Notes under the pieces: generated by a model
The model's database searches: none
Told to the model about the DNA's origin: nothing
The model's input: only the letters and a program-made list of their open reading frames with translations
Assembly (NCBI GenBank): GCA_963693305.1
Contig: OY855908.1
Span: 868,001 to 932,000 of the forward strand
Reading direction: 5' to 3'
Length of the DNA stretch: 64,000 nucleotides
DNA from: Meandrina meandrites
Lineage: Eukaryota > Cnidaria > Anthozoa > Scleractinia > Meandrinidae
In this document: positions 1 through 14,490 of the stretch, piece after piece
Position numbering within the stretch: position 1 is the stretch's first letter
Layout of the letters: every line of letters starts with the position of its first letter
Made by a program: the position numbers and the translations under genes

Positions 1-1710
1 TCTAGTAATTTTTGTGTACACTCATGTCCGTGTAGTCATTTTTGTGAACACTCATGTGGGTGTAGTCATTTTCGTGAACAATCATGTGCGTCTAGTCATT
101 TTTGTGTAAACTCATGTAGATATAGTCATTTTTGTGTACACTCATGTAGATATAGTCATTTTTCTGTACACTCATGTGCGTCTAGTCATTTTTGTCCACA
201 CTCATGTAGATATAGTCATTTTTGTGTACACTCATGTAGATATAATCATTTTTGTGTACACTCATGTGCGTGTAGTCATTTTTGTGAACACTCATGTGCG
301 TCTAGTCATTTTTGTGTACACTCATGTAGATATAGTCATTTTTGTGTACAGTCATGTGCGTCTAGTCATTTTTGTGTACACTCATGTAGATATAGTCATT
401 TTTGTGTACACTCATGTAGATATAGTCATTTTTGTGTACAATCATGTGCGTCTAGTCATTTTTGTGTACACTCATGTAGATATAGTCATTTTTGTGTACA
501 CTCATGTAGATATAGTCATTTTTGTGTACACTCATGTGCGTCTAGTCATTTTTGTGTACACTCATGTAGATATAGTCATTTTTGTGTACACTCATGTAGA
601 TATAGTCATTTTTGTGTACACTCATGTGCGTGTAGTCATTTTTGTGAACACTCATGTGCGTCTAGTCATTTTTGTGTGTACTCATGTGCGTCTAGTCATT
701 TTTCTGTACACACATGTGGGTCTAGTAATTTTTGTGTACACTAATGTGCGTCTAGTCATTTTTGTGTACACTCATGTAGATATAGTCATTTTTTTGTACA
801 GTCATGTAGATATAGTCATTTTTGTGTACACTCATGTAGATATAGTCATTTTTGTGTACACTCATGTGCGTCTAGTCATTTTTGTGTACACTCATGTGGG
901 TCTAGTAATTTTTGTGTACACTCATGTAGATATAGTCATTTTTGTGTACACTCATGTAGATATAGTCATTTTTGTGTACACTCATGTAGATATAGTCAAT
1001 TATGTGTACACTCATGTGCGTCTAGTCATTTTTGTGTACACTCATGTGCGTCTAGTCATTTTTGTGTAGACTCATGTGCGTCTAGTCATTTTTGTGTACA
1101 CTCATGTAGATATAGTCATTTTTGTGTACACTCATGTGCGTCTAGTCATTTTTGTTTACACTCATGTGCGTCTAGTCATTTTTGTGTACACTCATGTAGA
1201 TATAGTCATTTTTGTGTACACTCATGTGCGTCTAGTCATTTTTGTGTACACTCATGTGCGTCTAGTCATTTTTGTGTACACTCATGTAGATATAGTCATT
1301 TTTGTGTACACTCATGTGCGTCTAGTCATTTTTGTGTAAACTCATGTGCGTCTAGTCATTTTTGTGTACACTCAAGTGCGTCTAGTCATTTTTGTGTACA
1401 CTCACGTGCGTCTAGTCATTTTTGTGTACACTCATGTAGATATAGTCATTTTTGTGTACACTCATGTGCGTCTAGTTATTTTTGTGTACACTCATGTGCG
1501 TCTAGTCATTTTTGTCTACACTCATGTAGATATAGTCATTTTTGTGTACACTCATGTGCGTCTAGTCATTTTTGTGTACACTCATGTAGATATAGTCATT
1601 TTTGTGTACAATCATGTAGATATAGTCATTTTTGTGTACACTCATGTAGATATAGTCATTTTTGTGTACACTTATGTAGATATAGTCATTTTTGTGTACA
1701 CTCATGTGCG

Positions 1711-1742
1711 TGTACAGTCATTTTTATCTACACTCATATCCG
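1711..1742. repeat. Relic 32-bp ancestral-type unit inside the array
   Basis: This unit starts TGTACAGTCATTTTT rather than TCTAGTCATTTTT. It keeps the two bases missing from the standard 30-bp unit and so is 32 bp long. It matches the units at the decayed right edge (for example 43,917-43,948) and is followed by a divergent 30-bp unit ending ATGTGGG. It recurs 602 bp downstream. Confidence 0.85.
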
Positions 1743-2312
1743 TGTACTCATTTTTCTGTACACACATGTGGGTCTAGTCATTTTTTTGTACACTCATGTA
1801 GATATAGTCATTTTTGTGTACACTCATGTAGATATAGTCATTTTTGTGTACACTCATGTAGATATAGTCATTTTTGTGTACACTCATGTGCGTCTAGTCA
1901 TTTTTGTGTACACTCAAGTAGATATAGTCATTTTTGTGTACACTCATGTGCGTGTAGTCATTTTTGTGTAAACTCATGTGCGTCTAGTCATTTTTGTGTA
2001 CACTCATGTGCGTCTAGTCATTTTTGTGTACACTCATGTGCGTCTAGTCATTTTTGTGTACACTCATGTAGATATAGTCATTTTTCTGTACACTCATGTA
2101 GATATAGTCATTTTTGTGTACACTAATGTGCGTCTAGTCATTTTTGTGTACACTTATGTAGATATAGTAATTTTTGTGTACACTCATGTGCGTCTAGTCA
2201 TTTTTGTGTACACTCATGTAGATATAGTCATTTTTGTGTACACTCATGTAGATATAGTCATTTTTGTGTACACTTATGTAGATATAGTCATTTTTGTGTA
2301 CACTCATGTGCG

Positions 2313-2344
2313 TGTACAGTCATTTTTATCTAAACTCATATCCG
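2313..2344. repeat. Second relic 32-bp unit, duplicated copy
   Basis: This is a near-identical copy of the 32-bp unit at 1,711-1,742, with one visible change (TCTACAC to TCTAAAC). The unit after it is also the same. The pair shows that a block of about 600 bp was duplicated as one piece. Confidence 0.85.
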
Positions 2345-4695
2345 TGTACTCATTTTTCTGTACACACATGTGGGTCTAGTCATTTTTGTGTACACTCATG
2401 TAGATATAGTCATTTTTGTGTACACTCATGTAGATATAGTCATTTTTGTGTACACTCATGTAGATATAGTCATTTTTGTGTACACTCATGTAGATATAGT
2501 CATTTTTGTGTACACTCATGTGCGTCTAGTCATTTTTGTGTACACTCATGTAGATATAGTCATTTTTGTGTACACTCATGTGCGTCTAGTCATTTTTGTG
2601 TACACTCATGTAGATATAGTCATTTTTGTGTACACTCACGTGCATCTAGTCATTTTTGTGTACACTCATGTAGATATAGTCATTTTTGTCTACACTCATG
2701 TGCGTCTAGTCATTTTTGTGTACACTCATGTAGATATAGTCATTTTTGTGTACACTCATGTGCGTCTAGTCATTTTTGTGTATACTCATGTGCGTCTAGT
2801 CATGTTTGTGTACACTCATGTAGATATAGTCAGTTTTGTGTACACTCATGTGCGTGTAGTCATTTTTGTGAACACTCATGTGCGTGTAGTCATTTTTGTG
2901 TACAATCATGTGCGTCTAGTCATTTTTGTGTACACTCATGTAGATATAGTCATTTTTGTGTACACTCATGTAGATATAGTCATTTTTGTGTACACTCATG
3001 TGCGTGTAGTCATTTTTGTGAACACTCATGTGCGTCTAGTCATTTTTGTGTACACTCATGTAGATATAGTCATTTTTGTGTACACTCATGTAGATATAGT
3101 CATTTTTGTGTACACTCATGTGCGTCTAGTCATTTTTGTGTACACTCATGTAGATATAGTCATTTTTGTGTACACTCATGTAGATATAGTCATTTTTGTG
3201 TACACTCATGTGCGTCTAGTCATTTTTGTGTACACTCATGTAGATATAGTCATTTTTGTGTACACTCATGTAGATATAGTCATTTTTGTGTACAATCATG
3301 TGCGTCTAGTCATTTTTGTGTACACTCATGTAGATATAGTCATTTTTGTGTACACTCATGTAGATATAGTCATTTTTGTGTCCACTTATGTAGATATAGT
3401 CATTTTTGTGTACACTCATGTGCGTCTAGTCATTTTTGTGTACACTCGTGTAGATATAGTCATTTTTGTGAACACTCATGTAGATATAGTCATTTTTGTG
3501 TACACTCATGTGCGTCTAGTCATTTTTGTGTACACTCATGTGCGTCTAGTCATTTTTGTGTACACTCGTGTAGATATAGTCATTTTTGTGAACACTCATG
3601 GAGATATAGTCATTTTTGTGTACACTCATGTGCGTCTAGTCATTTTTGTGTACACTCATGTGCGTCTAGTCATTTTTGTGAACACTCATCTAGATATAGT
3701 CATTTTTGTGTACACTTATGTGCGTCTAGTCATTTTTGTGTACACTCATGTAGATATAGTCATTTTTGTGTACACTCATGTAGATATAGTCATTTTTGTG
3801 TACACTCATGTGCGTCTAGTCATTTTTGTGTACACTCATGTAGATATAGTCATTTTTGTGTACACTCATGTGCGTCTAGTCATTTTTGTGTACACTCATG
3901 TAGATATAGTCATTTTTGTGTACACTCGTGTAGATATAGTCATTTTTGGGTACACTCATGTGCGTCTAGTCATTTTTTTGTACACTCATGTAGATATAGT
4001 CATTTTTGTGTACACTCATGTGCGTCTAGTCATTTTTGTGTACACTCATGTAGATATAGTCATTTTTGTGTACACTCATGAGCGTCTAGTCATTTTGTGT
4101 ACACTCATGTAGATATAGTCATTTTTGTGTACACTCATGTGCGTCTAGTCATTTTTGTGTACACTCATGTGCGTCTAGTCATTTTTGTGTGCACTCATGT
4201 GCGTCTAGTCATTTTTGTGTGCACTCATGTGCGTCTAGTCATTTTTGTGTGTACTCATGTGCGTCTAGTCATTTTTGTGTACACTCATGTAGATATAGTC
4301 ATTTTTGTGTACACTTATGTGCGTCTAGTCATTTTTGTGTACATTCATGTAGATATAGTCATTTTTGTGTACACTCATGTGCATCTAGTGATTTTTGTGT
4401 ACACTCATGTGCGTCTACTCATTTTTGTGTACACTTATGTAGATATAGTCATTTTTGTGTACACTCATGTGCGTCTAGTCATTTTTGTGTACACTCATGT
4501 GCGTCTAGTCATTTTTGTGTACACTCATGTAGATATAGTCATTTTTGTGTACACTCATGTGCGTCTAGTCATTTTTGTGTACACTCATGTAGATATAGTC
4601 ATTTTTGTCTACACTCATGTGCGTCTAGTCATTTTTGTGTACACTCATGTAGATATAGTCATTTTTGTGAACACTCATGAAGATATAGTCAATTT

Positions 4696-7600
4696 GTGTA
4701 CACTCATGTGCGTCTAGTCATTTTTGTGTACACTCATGTGCGTCTAGTCATTTTTGTGAACACTCATATAGATATAGTCATTTTTGTGTACACTCATGTG
4801 CGTCTAGTCATTTTTGTGTACACTCATGTAGATATAGTCATTTTTGTGTACACTCATGTAGATATAGTCATTTTTGTGTACACTCATGTAGATATAGTCG
4901 TTTTTGTGTACACTCATGTGCATCTAGTCACTTTTGTGTACACTCATGTAGATATAGTCATTTTTGTGTACACTAATGTAGATATAGTCATTTTTGTGTA
5001 CACTCATGTAGATATAGTCATTTTTGTGTACACTCATGTGCGTCTAGTCATTTTTGTGTACAATCATGTAGATATAGTAATTTTTGTGTGTACTCATGTG
5101 CGTCTAGTCATTTTTGTGTACACTCATGTAGATATAGTCATTTTTGTGTACACTCACGTGCGTCTAGTCATTTTTGTGTACACTCATGTAGATATAGTCA
5201 TTTTTGTGTACACTCATGAGCGTCTAGTCATTTTTGTGTACACTCATGTAGATATAGTCATTTTTGTGTACACTCATGTGCGTCTAGTCATTTATGTGTA
5301 CACTCGTGTAGATATAGTCATTTTTGTGAACACTCATGTAGATATAGTCATTTTTGTGTACACTCATGTGCGTCTAGTCATTTGTGTGTACACTCATGTA
5401 GATATAGTCATTTTTGTGTACACTCATGTGCGTCTAGTCATTTTTGTGTACACTCATGTAGATATAGTCATTTTTGTGAACACTCATGTAGATATAGTCA
5501 TTTTTGTGTACACTCATGTGCGTCTAGTCATTTTTGTGTACACTCATGTGCGTCTAGTCATTTTTGTGAACACTCATGTAGATATAGTCATTTTTGTGTA
5601 CACTTATGTGCGTCTAGTCATTTTTGTGTACACTCATGTAGATATAGTCATTTTTGTGTACACTCATGTAGATATAGTCATTTTTGTGTACACTCATGTA
5701 GATATAGTGATTTTTGTGTACACTCATGTGCATCTAGTCACTTTTGTGTACACTCATGTAGATATAGTCATTTTTGTGTACACTCATGTAGATATAGTCA
5801 TTTTTGTGTACACTCATGTAGATATAGTCATTTTTGTGTACACTCATGTGCGTCTAGTCATTTTTGTGTACAATCATGTAGATATAGTCATTTTTGTGTG
5901 TACTCATGTGAGTCTAGTCATTTTTGTGTACACTCATGTAGATATAGTCATTTTTGTGTACACTCATGTGCGTCTAGTCATTTTTGTGTACACTCATGTA
6001 GATATAGTCATTTTTGTGTACACTCATGAGCGTCTAGTCATTTTTGTGTACACTCATGTAGATATAGTCATTTTTGCGTACACTCATGTGCGTTTAGTCA
6101 TTTTTGTGTATACTCATGTAGATATAGTCATTTTTGTGTACAGTCATGTAGATATAGTCATTTTTGTGTACACTCATGTGCGTCTAGTCATTTTTGTGTA
6201 CACTCATGTAGATATAGTCATTTTTGTGTACACTCATGTAGATATAGTCATTTTTGTGTACACTCATGTGCGTCTAGTCATTTTTTGTACACTCGTGTAG
6301 ATATAGTCATTTTTGTAAACACTCATGTAGATATAGTCATTTTTGTGTACACTCATGTGCGTCTAGTCATTTTTGTGTACACTCATGTGCGTCTAGTCAT
6401 TTTTGTGAACACTCATGTAGATATAGTCATTTTTGTGTACACTTATGTGCGTCTAGTCATTTTTGTGTACACTCATGTAGATATAGTCATTTTTGTGTAC
6501 ACTCATGTAGATATAGTCATTTTTGTGTACACTCATGTAGATATAGTCATTTTTGTGTACACTCATGTGCATCTAGTCATTTTTGTGTACACTCATGTGC
6601 GTCTACTCATTTTTGTGTACACTCATGTAGATATAGTCATTTTTGTGTACACTCATGTGCGTCTAGTCATTTTTGTGTACACTCATGTGCGTCTAGTCAT
6701 TTTTGTGTACACTCATGTAGATATAGTCATTTTTGTGTACACTCATGTGCGTCTAGTCATTTTTGTGTACACTCATGTAGATATAGTCATTTTTGTGTAC
6801 ACTCATGTGCGTCTAGTCATTTTTGTGTACACTCATGTAGATATAGTCATTTTTGTGAACACTCATGAAGATATAGTCATTTTTGTGTACACTCATGTGC
6901 GTCTAGTCATTTTTGTGTACACTCATGTGCGTCTAGTCATTTTTGTGAACACTCATGTAGATATAGTCATTTTTGTGTACACTCATGTGCGTCTAGTCAT
7001 TTTTCTGTACACTCATGTAGATATAGTCATTTTTGTGTACACTCATGTAGATATAGTCATTTTTGTGTACACTCATGTAGATATAGTCGTTTTTGTGTAC
7101 ACTCATGTGCATCTAGTCACTTTTGTGTACACTCATGTAGATATAGTCATTTTTGTGTACACTAATGTAGATATAGTCATTTTTGTGTACACTCATGTAG
7201 ATATAGTCATTTTTGTGTACACTAATGTGCGTCTAGTCATTTTTGTGTACAATCATGTAGATATAGTCATTTTTGTGTGTACTCATGTGCGTCTAGTCAT
7301 TTTTGTGTACACTCATGTAGATATAGTCATTTTTGTGTACACTCACGTGCGTCTAGTCATTTTTGTGTACACTAATGTAGATATAGTCATTTTTGTGTAC
7401 ACTCATGAGCGTCTAGTCATTTTTGTGTACACTCATGTAGATATAGTCATTTTTGTGTACACTCATGTGCGTCTAGTCATTTTTGTGTACACTCGTGTAG
7501 ATATAGTCATTTTTGTGAACACTCATGTAGATATAGTAATTTTTGTGTACACTCATGTAGATATAGTCATTTTTGTGTACACTCATGTGCGTCTAGTCAT

Positions 7601-8990
7601 TTTTGTGTACACTCATGTAGATATAGTCATTTTTGTGTACACTCATGTGCGTCTAGTCATTTTTGTGTACACTCATGTAGATATAGTCATTTTTGTGAAC
7701 ACTCATGTAGATATAGTCATTTTTGTGTACACTCATGTGCGTCTAGTCATTTTTGTGTACACTCATGTGCGTCTAGTCATTTTTGTGAACACTCATGTAG
7801 ATATAGTCATTTTTGTGTACACTTATGTGCGTCTAGTCATTTTGGTGTACACTCATGTAGATATAGTCATTTTTGTGTACACTCATGTAGATATAGTCAT
7901 TTTTGTGTACACTCATGTAGATATAGTCATTTTTGTGTACACTCATGTGCATCTAGTCACTTTTGTGTACACTCATGTAGATATAGTCATTTTTGTGTAC
8001 ACTCATGTAGATATAGTCATTTTTGTGTACACTCATGTAGATATAGTCATTTTTGTGTACACTCATGTGCGTCTAGTCATTTTTGTGTACAATCATGTAG
8101 ATATAGTCATTTTTGTGTGTACTCATGTGAGTCTAGTCATTTTTTTGTACACTCATGTAGATATAGTCATTTTTGTGTACACTCATGTGCGTCTAGTCAT
8201 TTTCATGTACACTCATGTAGATATAGTCATTTTTGTGTACACTCATGAGCGTCTAGTCATTTTTGTGTACACTCATGTAGATATAGTCATTTTTGTGTAC
8301 ACTCATGTGCGTCTAGTCATTTTTGTGTATACTCATGTAGATATAGTCATTTTTGTGTACAGTCATGTAGATATAGTCATTTTTGTGTACACTCATGTGC
8401 GTCTAGTCATTTTTGTGTACACTCATGTAGATATAGTCATTTTTGTGTACACTCATGTAGATATAGTCATTTTTGTGTACACTCACGTAGATATAGTCAT
8501 TTTTGTGTACACTCATGTGCGTCTAGTCATTTTTGTGTACACTCATGTGCGTCTAGTCATTTTTGTGAACACTCATGTAGATATAGTCATTTTTGTGTAC
8601 ACTCATGTGCGTCTAGTCATTTTTGTGTACACTCATGTAGATATAGTCATTTTTGTGTACACTCATGTAGATATAGTCATTTTTCTGTACACTCATGTAG
8701 ATATAGTCATTTTTGTGTACACTCATGTGCATCTAGTCACTTTTGTGTACACTCATGTAGATATAGTCATTTTTGTGTACACTAATGTAGATATAGTCAT
8801 TTTTGTGTACACTCATGTAGATATAGTCATTTTTGTAAACACTCAAGTGCGTCTAGTCATTTTTGTGTACAATCATGTAGATATAGTCATTTTTGTGTGT
8901 ACTCATGTACGTCTAGTCATTTTTGTGTACACTCATGTAGATATAGTCATTTTTGTGTACACTTATGTGCGTCTAGTCATTTTTGTGTAA
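4696..8990. repeat. Higher-order repeat of about 2.2 kb within the array
   Basis: The order of variant units from about 4,696 recurs from about 6,885. The diagnostic order is a GTCGTTTTT unit, a GCATC/CACTTTTG unit, a CTAATG unit, a TACAATC unit, a TGTGTACTC unit, a CACGTGCG unit, an ATGAGCG unit and an ACTCGTG unit. The shift is 2,189 bp, which is 73 units less one deleted base. CACTTTTG units fall near 4,930, 5,740, 7,120, 7,960 and 8,740. The copies are imperfect, so the duplication is older than those further right. Confidence 0.75.
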
Positions 8991-9990
8991 TATCATGTAG
9001 ATATAGTCATTTTTGTGTGTACTCATGTGCGTCTAGTCATTTTTGTGTACACTCATGTAGATATAGTCATTTTTGTGTACACTCATGTGCGTCTAGTCAT
9101 TTTTGTGTACACTCATGTAGATATAGTCATTTTTGTGTACACTCATGAGCGTCTAGTCATTTTTGTGTACACTCATGTAGATATAGTCATTTTTGTGTAC
9201 ACTCATGTGCGTCTACTCATTTTTGTGTACACTCATATAGATATAGTCATTTTTGTGTACACTCATGTAGATATAGTCATTTTTGTGTACACTCATGTGC
9301 GTCTAGTCATTTTTGTGTACACTCATGTAGATATAGTCATTTTTGTGTACACTCATGTGCGTCTAGTCATTTTTGTGAACACTCATGTAGATATAGTCAT
9401 TTTTGTGTACACTCATGTGCGTCTAGTCATTTTTGTGTACACTCATGTAGATATAGTCATTTTTGTGTAAACTCATGTAGATATAGTCATTTTTGTGTAC
9501 ACTCATGTAGATATAGTCATTTTTGTGTACACTCATGTAGATATAGTCATTTTTGTGTACACTCATGTGCGTCTAGTCATTTTTGTGTACAATCATGTAG
9601 ATATAGTCATTTTTGTGTGTACTCAGTGCGTCTAGTCATTTTTGTGTACACTCATTTAGATATAGTCATTTTTGTGTACACTCATGTGCGTCTAGTCATT
9701 TTTGTGTACACTCATGTAGATATAGTCATTTTTGTGTACACTCATGAGCGTCTAGTCATTTTGTGTACACTCATGTAGGTATAGTCATTTTTGTGTACAC
9801 TCATGTGCGTCTAGTCATTTTTGTGTACATTCATGTAGATATAGTCATTTTTGTGTACACTCATGTAGATATAGTCATTTTTGTGTACACTCATGTGCGT
9901 CTAGTCATTTTTGTGTACAATATGTAGATATAGTCATTTTTGTGTGTACTCATGTGCATCTAGTCATTTTTGTGTACACTCGTGTAGATA

Positions 9991-12900
9991 TGGTCATTTT
10001 TGCGTTCACTCATGTAGATATAGTCATTTTTGTGTACACTCATGTGCGTCTAGTCATTTTTGTGTACACTCATGTAGATATAGTCATTTTTGTGTACACT
10101 CATGTGCATCTAGTCATTTTTGTGTACACTCATTTAAATATAGTCATTTTTGTGTATACTCATGTGCGTCTAGTCATTTCTCTGTACACTCATGTAGATA
10201 TAGTTATTTTTGTGTACACTCATGTGCGTCTATTCATTTTTGTGTACACTCATGTAGATATAGTCATTTTTGTGTACACTCATGTGCGTCTAGTCATTTT
10301 TGTGTACACTCATGTAGATATAGTCATTTTTGTGTACACTCATGTAGATATAGTCACTTTTGTGTACACTCATGTAGATATAGTCATTTTAGTGTACACT
10401 CATGTAGATATAGTCATTTCTGTGTACACTCATGTGCGTCTAGTCATTTTTGTGTACACTCATGTAGATATATTCATTTTTGTGTACACTCATGTAGAGA
10501 TAGTCATTTTTGTGTACACTCATGTAGATATAGTCATTTTTGTGTACACTCATGTGCGTCTAGTCATTTTTGTGTACACTCATGTAGATATAGTCATTTT
10601 TGTGTACACTCATGTGCGTCTAGTCATTTTTGTGTACACTCATGTAGATATAGTCATTTTTGTGTACACTCATGTGCGTCTAGTCATTTTTGTGTACACT
10701 CATGTACGTCTAGTCATTTTTGTGAACACTCATGTAGATATAGTCATTTTTGTGTACACTCATGTGCGTCTAGTCATTTTTGTGTACACTCATGTAGATA
10801 TAGTCATTTTTGTGAACACTCATGTAGATATAGTCACTTTTGTGTACACTCATGTGCGTCTAGTCATTTTTGTGTACACTCATGTAAATATAGTCATTTT
10901 TGTGTACACTCATGTGCGTCTAGTCATTTTTGTGTACACTCATGTAGATATAGTCATTTTTGTGTACATTCATGTGCGTCTAGTCATTTTTGTGTACACT
11001 CATGTACATATAGTCATTTTTGTGTACACTCATGTGCGTCTAGTCATTTTTATATACACTCATGTAGATATAGTCATTTTTGTGTACACTCATGTGCGTC
11101 TAGTCATTTTTGTGTACACTCATATAGATATAGTCATTTTTGTATACACTCATGTGCGTCTTGTCTTTTTTGTGTGTACTCATGTGCGTCTAGTCATTTT
11201 TGTGTACACTCATGTAGATATAGTCATTTTTGTGTACACTCATGTAGATATAGTCATTTTTGTGTACATTCATGTGCGTCTAGTCATTTTTGTGTACACT
11301 CATGTAGATGTAGTCATTTTTCTGTACACTCATGTAGATATAGTCATTTTTGTGTACACTCATGTAGATATAGTCATTTTTGTGTACACTCATGTGCGTC
11401 TAGTCATTTTTGTGTACACTCATGTAGATATAGTCATTTTTGTGTACACTCATGTGCGTCTAGTCATTTTTCTGTACACTCATGTAGATATAGTCATTTT
11501 TGTGTACACTCATGTGCGTCTAGTCATTTTTGTGTACACTCATGTAGATATATTCATTTTTGTGTACACTCATGTGCGTCTAGTCATTTTTGTGCATACT
11601 CATGTGCGTCTAGTTATTTTTGTGTACACTCATGTAGATATAGTCATTTTTGTGTACACTCATGTGCGTCTAGTCATTTTTGTGTACACTCATGTAGATA
11701 TAGTCATTTTTGTGTACACTCATGTGCGTCTAGTCATTTTTTTGTACACTTATGTAGATATAGTCATTTTTGTGTACACTCATGTGCGTCTAGTCATTTT
11801 TGTATACACTCATGTAGATATAGTCATTTTTGTGTACACTCATGTGCGTCTAGTCATTTTTGTGTACACTCATGTAGATATAGTCATTTTTGTGAACACT
11901 CATGTAGATATAGTCATTTTTGTGTACACTCATGTGCGTCTTGTCATTTTTGTGTACACTCATGTGCGTCTAGTCATTTTTGTGAACACTCATGTAGATA
12001 TAGTCATTTTTGTGTACACTCATGTGCGTCTAGTCATTTTTGTGAACACTCATGTAGATATAGTCATTTTTGTGTACACTCATGTGCGTCTAGTCATTTT
12101 TGTGTACACTCATGTAGATATAGTCATTTTTGTGTACACTCATGTAGATATAGTCATTTTTGTGTACACTCATGTGCGTCTAGTCATTTTTGTGTACACT
12201 CATGTAGATATAGTCATTTTTGAGTACACTCATGTGCGTCTAGTCATTTTTGTGTACACTCATGTAGATATAGTCATTTTGGTGAACACTCATGTAGATA
12301 TAGTCATTTTTGTGTACACTCATGTGCGTCTAGTCATTTTTGTGTACACTCATGTGCGTCTAGTCATTTTTGTGAACACTCATGTAGATATAGTCATTTT
12401 TGTGTACACTCATGTAGATATAGTCATTTTTGTGTACACTCATGTAGATATAGTCATTTTTGTGTACACTCATGTGCGTCTAGTCATTTTTGTGTACAAT
12501 CATGTAGATATAGTCATTTTTGTGTGTACTCATGTGCGTCTAGTCATTTTTGTGTACACTCATGTAGATATAGTCATTTTTGTGTACACTCATGTGCGTC
12601 TAGTCATTTTTGTGTACACTCATGTGCGTCTAGTCATTTTTGTGTACACTCATGTAGATATAGTCATTTTTGTGAACACTCATGTAGATATAGTCATTTT
12701 TGTGTACACTCATGTGCGTCTAGTCATTTTTGTGTACACTCATGTAGATATAGTCATTTTTGTGAACACTCATGTAGATATAGTCATTTTTGTGTACACT
12801 CATGTGCGTCTAGTCATTTTTGTGTACACTCATGTGCGTCTAGTCATTTTTGTGAACACTCATGTAGATATAGTCATTTTTGTGTACACTCATGTGCATC

Positions 12901-14490
12901 TAGTCATTTTTGTGAACACTCATGTAGATATAGTCATTTTTGTGTACACTCATGTGCGTCTAGTCATTTTTGTGTACACTCATGTAGATATAGTCATTTT
13001 TGTGTACAGTCATGTAGATATAGTCATTTTTGTGTACACTCATGTAGATATAGTCATTTTTGTGTACACTCATGTAGATATAGTCATTTTTGTGTACACT
13101 CATGTGCGTCTAGTCATTTTTGTGTACAATCATGTAGATATAGTCGTTTTTGTGTGTACTCATGTGCGTCTAGTCATTTTTGTGTACACTCGTGTAGATA
13201 TAGTCATTTTTGTGTACACTCATGTGCGTCTAGTCATTTTTGTGTACACTCATGTAGATATAGTCATTTTTGTGTACACTCATGTGCGTCTAGTCATTTT
13301 TGTGTACACTCATGTAGATATAGTCATTTTTGTGTACACTCATGTGCGTCTAGTCATTTTTGTGTACACTCATGAAGATATAGTCATTTCTGTGTACACT
13401 CATGAGCGTCTAGTCATTTTTGTGTACACTCATGTAGATATAGTCATTTTTGTGTACACTCATGTGCGTCTAGTCATTTTTGTGTACACTCATGTAGATA
13501 TAGTCATTTTTGTGTACACTCGTGTAGATATAGTCATTTTTGGGTACACTCATGTGCGTCTAGTCATTTTTTTGTACACTCATGTAGATATAGTCATTTT
13601 TGTGTACACTCATGTAGATATGGTCATTTTTGCGTACACTCATGTAGATATAGTTATTTTTGTGTACACTCATGTGCGTCTAGTCATTTTTGTGTACACT
13701 CATGTAGATATAGTCATTTTTGTGTACACTCATGTGCATCTAGTCATTTTTGTGTACACTCATTTAAATATAGTCATTTTTGTGTATACTCATGTGCGTC
13801 TAGTCATTTCTCTGTACACTCATGTAGATATAGTTATTTTTGTGTACACTCATGTGCGTCTATTCATTTTTGTGTACACTCATGTAGATATAGTCATTTT
13901 TATGTACACTCATGTGCGTCTAGTTATTTTTGTGTACACTCATGTAGATATAGTCATTTTTGTGTACACTCATGTAGATATAGTCACTTTTGTGTACACT
14001 CATGTAGATATAGTCATTTTTGTGTACACTCATGTAGATATAGTCATTTCTGTGTACACTCATGTGCGTCTAGTCATTTTTGTGTACACTCATGTAGATA
14101 TATTCATTTTTGTGTACACTCATGTAGATATAGTCATTTTTGTGTACACTCATGTAGATATAGTCATTTTTGTGTACACTCATGTGCGTCTAGTCATTTT
14201 TGTGTACACTCATGTAGATATAGTCATTTTTGTGTACACTCATGTGCGTCTAGTCATTTTTGTGTACACTCATGTAGATATAGTCATTTTTGTGTACACT
14301 CATGTGCGTCTAGTCATTTTTGTGTACACTCATGTACGTCTAGTCATTTTTGTGAACACTCATGTAGATATAGTCATTTTTGTGTACACTCATGTGCGTC
14401 TAGTCATTTTTGTGTACACTCATGTAGATATAGTCATTTTTGTAAACACTCATGTAGATATAGTCATTTTTGTGTACACTCATGTGCGTC
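9991..14490. repeat. Duplicated 0.87-kb block, copies 3,630 bp apart
   Basis: Positions 9,991-10,860 recur at 13,621-14,490. The shift is exactly 3,630 bp (121 units). Shared rare variants in the same order are TGGTCATTTTTGCG, CATTTAAATA, TTTCTCTGTAC followed by TAGTTATT, TATTCATT, TAGTCACTTTTG and TTTCTGTG. A handful of substitutions separate the copies. Confidence 0.8.
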